From the NCBI GenBank assembly GCA_019321725.1, contig CM033120.1:13980278-14044277 (forward strand): a stretch of 64,000 nucleotides of DNA, read 5' to 3'. The notes below the pieces were generated by a model that was given only the letters and a program-made list of their open reading frames with translations, was not told the DNA's origin and searched no databases. The number at the start of each line of letters is the position of its first letter. The stretch's first letter is position 1. A program made the translations under genes and the position numbers. This stretch comes from Paulownia fortunei. Taxonomy: Eukaryota; Streptophyta; Magnoliopsida; Lamiales; Paulowniaceae. Below, piece by piece: positions 60,801 to 64,000 of the stretch.

Positions 60801-63800
60801 AGAATCATCCACAAAGTAGTAAAGTCCACCATTTTCTCTAGCATTGCCAATCGTCTTCCTCGAGATTCGCTCCTGTATTTCACAAATCGTAGTAGAGAAT
60901 TTAGTAAAGCAGTCAAGGTCTTGAGTCAACTGATTGACAACAAATTGCATGATAATTTTGGGAGATGAAGGACTGAGTGCAAGACCAGATTTTTTGACAG
61001 CTTTATCGAACCTTTACCAGCTATTGGGGAACAAGATCCGTTAGCTATTCTAACTCGGGAATTATCCATGCACGGAGTATATGAAAGAAATAATGATGAG
61101 TTACTTGTCATGTGGTCTGATTCCCCGGAGTCGAAAATCCAAATATTTTTTGAGTCATTTGTAGCATTGTTTACATTAAAAGCAGTACCTTTGTAAGCGA
61201 GTGTACTGGTGGCTGAATTGGTGTTGGTAGATTGACTTAAGAGTCTGTGGAGTTGCTCCAGTTGTTACTTATTGAGAGAGACATTAATGGTTTCATTAAT
61301 GTTGGTATTCTCTGACTTAGACTCCATTGATGCTTGAAATCCTTTATTCTTACCAACATTATGCGGCTTCCAATGTGGAGGCTTTCCATGAATATCCCAA
61401 CAATTCTCTCTGGTATGTCCAGGTTTTTTGCAATGATCGCACCTGATTCCACGTTGATTCTGCTTTTGATCTCCTTTAGGCCGTCTAAAAGATTCCAAAG
61501 AACTTTTTACAATTAATGCCGTGGTCTCCGCTGATTGGTTTTCGGGGCTGGGTAAGGCAACCTGACCCTATTTTTCTCCCAACATAACTTTGCGCCTATT
61601 TTCTTCTCGTTTGACTTCGGAGAAAGCTTCCCCAATGGAGGGCAATGGCCTTCTTCCAAGGATTCTCCCACGAACATCGTCAAGTTCCTTGTTGAGTCCT
61701 GCAAGAAAATCATATAGCCGCTCTTTGTCGATAAACTGCTTAAACTTCACGTGCTCCTGCATATCACCCCAATCGGCTTCATAGAAAATATCAAGTTCTT
61801 GCTAAAGTGTTTGCAGTAAGTTATAGTACTATGTTACATCAGAGTTACCCTGCTTTACATCCTTGATCTTGTTTTTAATCTCAAAAACTTGTGAAGCATT
61901 TTCGAGATCTGAATAATTTTCCTTAACAGCATCCCATATGGCCTTTGTTGTGCGAAGGAAAAGATATGTACGACTGATCTTTACTTCCATTGAATTGATC
62001 AACCACACCATGACGATGGAGTTGTTAAGTTCCCAATTGGGGTAACCAGGATCTTCAATTTTGGGCTTCCTCGCTTCCCCAGTGATGTATCCCATTTTCC
62101 CTCTTCCTCGGATCACCATGAGGACAGATTGGGACCATTGGAGAAAGGTCTTCCCATCCAACTTGTGGTTGGTGATGATAAGTGATGGATTTTCACTAAA
62201 AGATTGAGTTGCGATCGTAGAAGATTGAAAAATAGGATCAGACGACATGGCAAAAGATGCCTCCTTGTCCAATGTAGATACTTCTTTGCTGGAACTCATT
62301 TTCGATCAAAATTTTTAAGCTGATTTTGGTTTAGAACCAGGTTCGGCTCTGATACCATGTAAGAAGAAACAAGAACTGGAAGTAAAATTCTGTCTTCATT
62401 ATTCTCATTAATTTGAAGCAGAGAATTACATATATAGATGGAGGATAAAAAGTCAAAATCCTCACAAAAGGAAAGAAAGTAAGTTACCTAATCTACAGAA
62501 TCATTTTAATGAAACAAAATATTCCTACATCCAAAACTAAATATATACTTTCCTAACTAAAATACATTCTGAATAAAACAAAATATTCTACATTCAAGGC
62601 TAAATATATTAGGATATTCTAACATCTTCACTAGTAGCACTCGTAAGTGAACTTTGTGGCTATCTTTTGTTATGTAAAACTGGAACAGATACATGCATTC
62701 AGCCTAACATTCCCAGATAATTGCAGCAACTGCAAAAATTGGTTAGCAATGCTTTTAATTCTTTTTATGATACCTTTCTTCTTCTTGAATTTATTTTGTG
62801 TATTGCATTTGATTTCTGCTATCAATCTGTACTATTCCTTTAGCTGAACTCTGGTTTCCAATATGCAGAAGCAGATGGCAATCAATCTTTTGCTGTCCAT
62901 TGGGAACCAGCTCCCGAAAGTGCCTACAAATGGAGCCATAAGCATCCACCAAAGCCAAAATCTTTGCGGATATATGAATGTCATGTTGGGATAAGTGGAC
63001 AGGAGCCTAGAGTTGCTACTTTCAATGAGTTCACTGAGAGTGTAACTTTCTGTTGTTTTGAATTCACTTTTCCTCTATTTCATTGATTAGTTTGTGATTG
63101 TTCTTTATCTTCCCCTGCTAATTACTGAGTAGTAAGTGCTACTGCACTTTATCATTGTCAATTTAGGTCCTAACTCATGTAAAGGAAGCTGGATACAATG
63201 CGATCCAATTGATTGGAGTTCTTGAGCACAAGGATTATTTCACTGTTGGCTACAGAGTAAGTGAAATTTATAGGGTTTCTTTGGCTTACAAACCTTATTA
63301 AATTTAATATGCACTTCCTACTTACCTGATGATTGATGTTATTCCTTATTACAACATCTCTAATTCATGAAATTCTAATGATTTTTCTTCTGCTAAATCT
63401 TTGACTTCAGTAAACTTCTCTGAGAAACAAATTCTGAGAGAGGACAAACTGAAGTTAGAAGAGAATGTTATGTTATTCCTTATTATAACATCTCTAGTTC
63501 GGGAATTTGTAATGATCTTTCTTCTGCTAAATCTTCGACCTCACTGGACTTCTCTGAGAAATAAAGTCTGTGAGAGGACAAACTGGAGTTAGCAGAGAAT
63601 ATTAAAACTAATTGAGAACTGATGTTGTATTTGTGAAATGTGCTACACCAAGCAATGTTGATGATGGGTTGACAATTTAATCAATACTTGTTGGATATCT
63701 TACCCCTTTCAATCATCACGAGTCTTAAGTCTTGATGTGATGTAGGATTGTAGTTGTCATTTGGATAATTTCAATATCACAGTTAACATACGTTCCAAAT

Positions 63801-64000
63801 TTATCAATGAGTATAGTACACCTTCCTTCCCAATTTGAAAGTCTTAGTTTGAATAGGCACTGAGTTTTAGACGAGAGTTGAGTTTTGTATTTTAACACTT
63901 TCGCTCTCAAAAGCAGTGGTTGAGAGAGAGTGGGGGTCAAATCATTATTTTAAATAAAAAAATTTTTGGAAGGAAAATTGCCATTTTAAGAAATGGGAAA
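54892..64000 (+). CDS. SBE3: 1,4-alpha-glucan-branching enzyme 3-like, chloroplastic (5' part; continues past the window)
   Basis: Exons found: 54892-55217, 55408-55479, 55766-55830, 56131-56808, 62869-63041, 63167-63256; phases agree and encode 468 residues. The remainder, including the GH13 catalytic residues, lies beyond 64000. The N-terminus (MISLTHPLQIFSLPVNSPLP, rich in Ser and Lys) looks like a plastid transit peptide and is followed by a Gln-rich run (about residues 62-72). A CBM48-type module is marked by SLVGDFNGW (exon 4). The GH13 lead-in is visible as LRIYECHVGISGQEPRV (exon 5) and VKEAGYNAIQLIGVLEHKDY (exon 6). This long form with the inserted PDPETRYKAWKEKHKDDPP region matches the BE1/EMB2729-type enzyme (At3g20440, from memory), which is distinct from SBE1/SBE2 and needed for embryo development. 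Intron 4 is 6.06 kb because it holds a copia retrotransposon on the opposite strand. The exon 4-5 junction stays in frame, so normal splicing is possible. The symbol is by recognition. Confidence 0.88.
57620..57624. repeat. Target-site duplication, left copy (TCTTC)
   Basis: The five bases immediately outside the left LTR match those at 62625-62629 immediately outside the right LTR, as expected for a copia integrase. Confidence 0.9.
57625..57890 (-). repeat. 3' LTR of the copia element (266 bp)
   Basis: Plus-strand limits TGAAAGAAG ... TTCTAACA. Compared with the other LTR it has A for T at base 3, G for A near base 19, A for C near base 27, C for T near base 132, and lacks one T near base 223. 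An A-rich-to-TATA region inside (minus strand) is unremarkable. Confidence 0.95.
57891..57899 (-). other. Polypurine tract of the copia element
   Basis: The minus strand reads TTGAGGGAGAG directly next to the 3' LTR start TGTTAG; this is the plus-strand DNA primer site in reverse transcription. Confidence 0.85.
57900..62299 (-). pseudogene. Degenerate copia gag-pol
   Basis: The gag ATG is at 62299 (MSSSKEVSTLDKEASF). A Retrotran_gag-type region runs to about 61570, and a CCHC knuckle CDHCKKPGHTRENC lies near 61400-61440. The protease site reads FDSGESDHM near 61110-61140. Integrase shows WHHRLGHPN (about 60700), CEICQVAKH after a frameshift, the first and second catalytic Asp (IHSDIWG, TDNG) and the GVAERKNR glutamate region near 60260-60290. 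RT carries KARLIAKGFTQ and FAPVAKLNTVR; the catalytic YVDD is replaced by YVNN (58821-58810). RNase H follows to about 57950. In-frame stops: 61829, 61802, 61265, 60371, 58933, 58795, 58297, 58090. Several fit TGG to TAG or CAG to TAG changes, consistent with C-to-T deamination. Confidence 0.93.
62346..62357 (-). other. Primer-binding site, initiator tRNA-Met
   Basis: The minus strand reads TGGTATCAGAGC immediately after the 5' LTR end, the standard complement to the 3' end of plant initiator tRNA-Met used by most copia elements. Confidence 0.92.
62358..62624 (-). repeat. 5' LTR of the copia element (267 bp)
   Basis: Plus-strand limits TGTAAGAAG ... TTCTAACA; 98% identical to the 3' LTR. It is followed by the right TCTTC target copy at 62625-62629. 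Confidence 0.95.
63338..63603 (+). repeat. Tandem duplication, 133-bp period, in the branching-enzyme intron 6
   Basis: Units 63338-63470 and 63471-63603 both read TGTTATTCCTTATTA, then TTCTTCTGCTAAATCTT, ACTTCTCTGAGAAA and GAGAGGACAAACTG in the same order, about 85-90% alike by eye. Located just after exon 6. The rest of the intron to 64000 shows nothing notable. Confidence 0.9.

Larger units (their letters stand above)
57625..62624 (-). mobile_element. Full-length Ty1/copia LTR retrotransposon, coding region dead
   Basis: A 5000-bp element with two LTRs, a 5-bp target duplication TCTTC on both sides, a primer-binding site and a polypurine tract, inserted antisense in intron 4 of the branching-enzyme gene. 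The order read on the minus strand is gag, protease, integrase, RT, RNase H, which defines copia. LTRs differ at four substitutions and one 1-bp indel over 267 columns. At least eight in-frame stops, one frameshift and a mutated RT active site make it non-autonomous. The lineage was not determined. Confidence 0.97.

Overview
This is nuclear DNA from a flowering plant, most likely a core eudicot. The evidence is GT-AG introns, AT-rich intergenic DNA, a plant-type tRNA-Phe, degenerate Ty1/copia elements and plant-specific gene families. There is no bacterial-style organisation and no CRISPR array. The species cannot be named from sequence alone.

Layout, left to right. 1-1504: decayed 3' end of a copia element with a probable 3' LTR. 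2630-2702: tRNA-Phe(GAA), minus strand. 4393-13491: 14-exon gene for a Rab3GAP catalytic-subunit-like protein, plus strand. 16021-16395: small secreted glycine-rich protein, plus. 23134-24429: single-exon MAPKKK of the MAPKKK15-18 group, minus, with ACGT/ABRE and CGCG boxes upstream. 27.7-32.1 kb: minus-strand, intron-like, ORF-poor block. 33.95-43.5 kb: plus-strand T/G-rich, ORF-poor block behind a plausible TATA promoter; together these two blocks look like a divergent pair of non-coding or very intron-rich transcription units. 44379-49606: 4-exon SWAP/surp splicing factor, minus. 51041-52510: 3-exon cytochrome b561/DOMON membrane protein, plus. 54892-64000 and beyond: 5' half of a plastid starch-branching-enzyme-3-like gene, plus, whose fourth intron carries a complete but coding-dead 5.0-kb copia retrotransposon (57625-62624, minus) with 98% identical LTRs and a 5-bp target duplication.

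The genes are functionally independent (vesicle-traffic GAP, cell-wall protein, stress kinase, splicing factor, redox membrane protein, starch enzyme). The order Rab3GAP - MAPKKK - SWAP resembles, from memory, Arabidopsis At5g55060 - At5g55090 - At5g55100, which suggests conserved microsynteny. A recurrent local feature is short imperfect tandem duplication (periods of about 22-190 bp) in introns, intergenic DNA and one coding exon.

Exon coordinates were worked out by hand from splice signals and reading-frame continuity. All family assignments are by recognition, without a database search.
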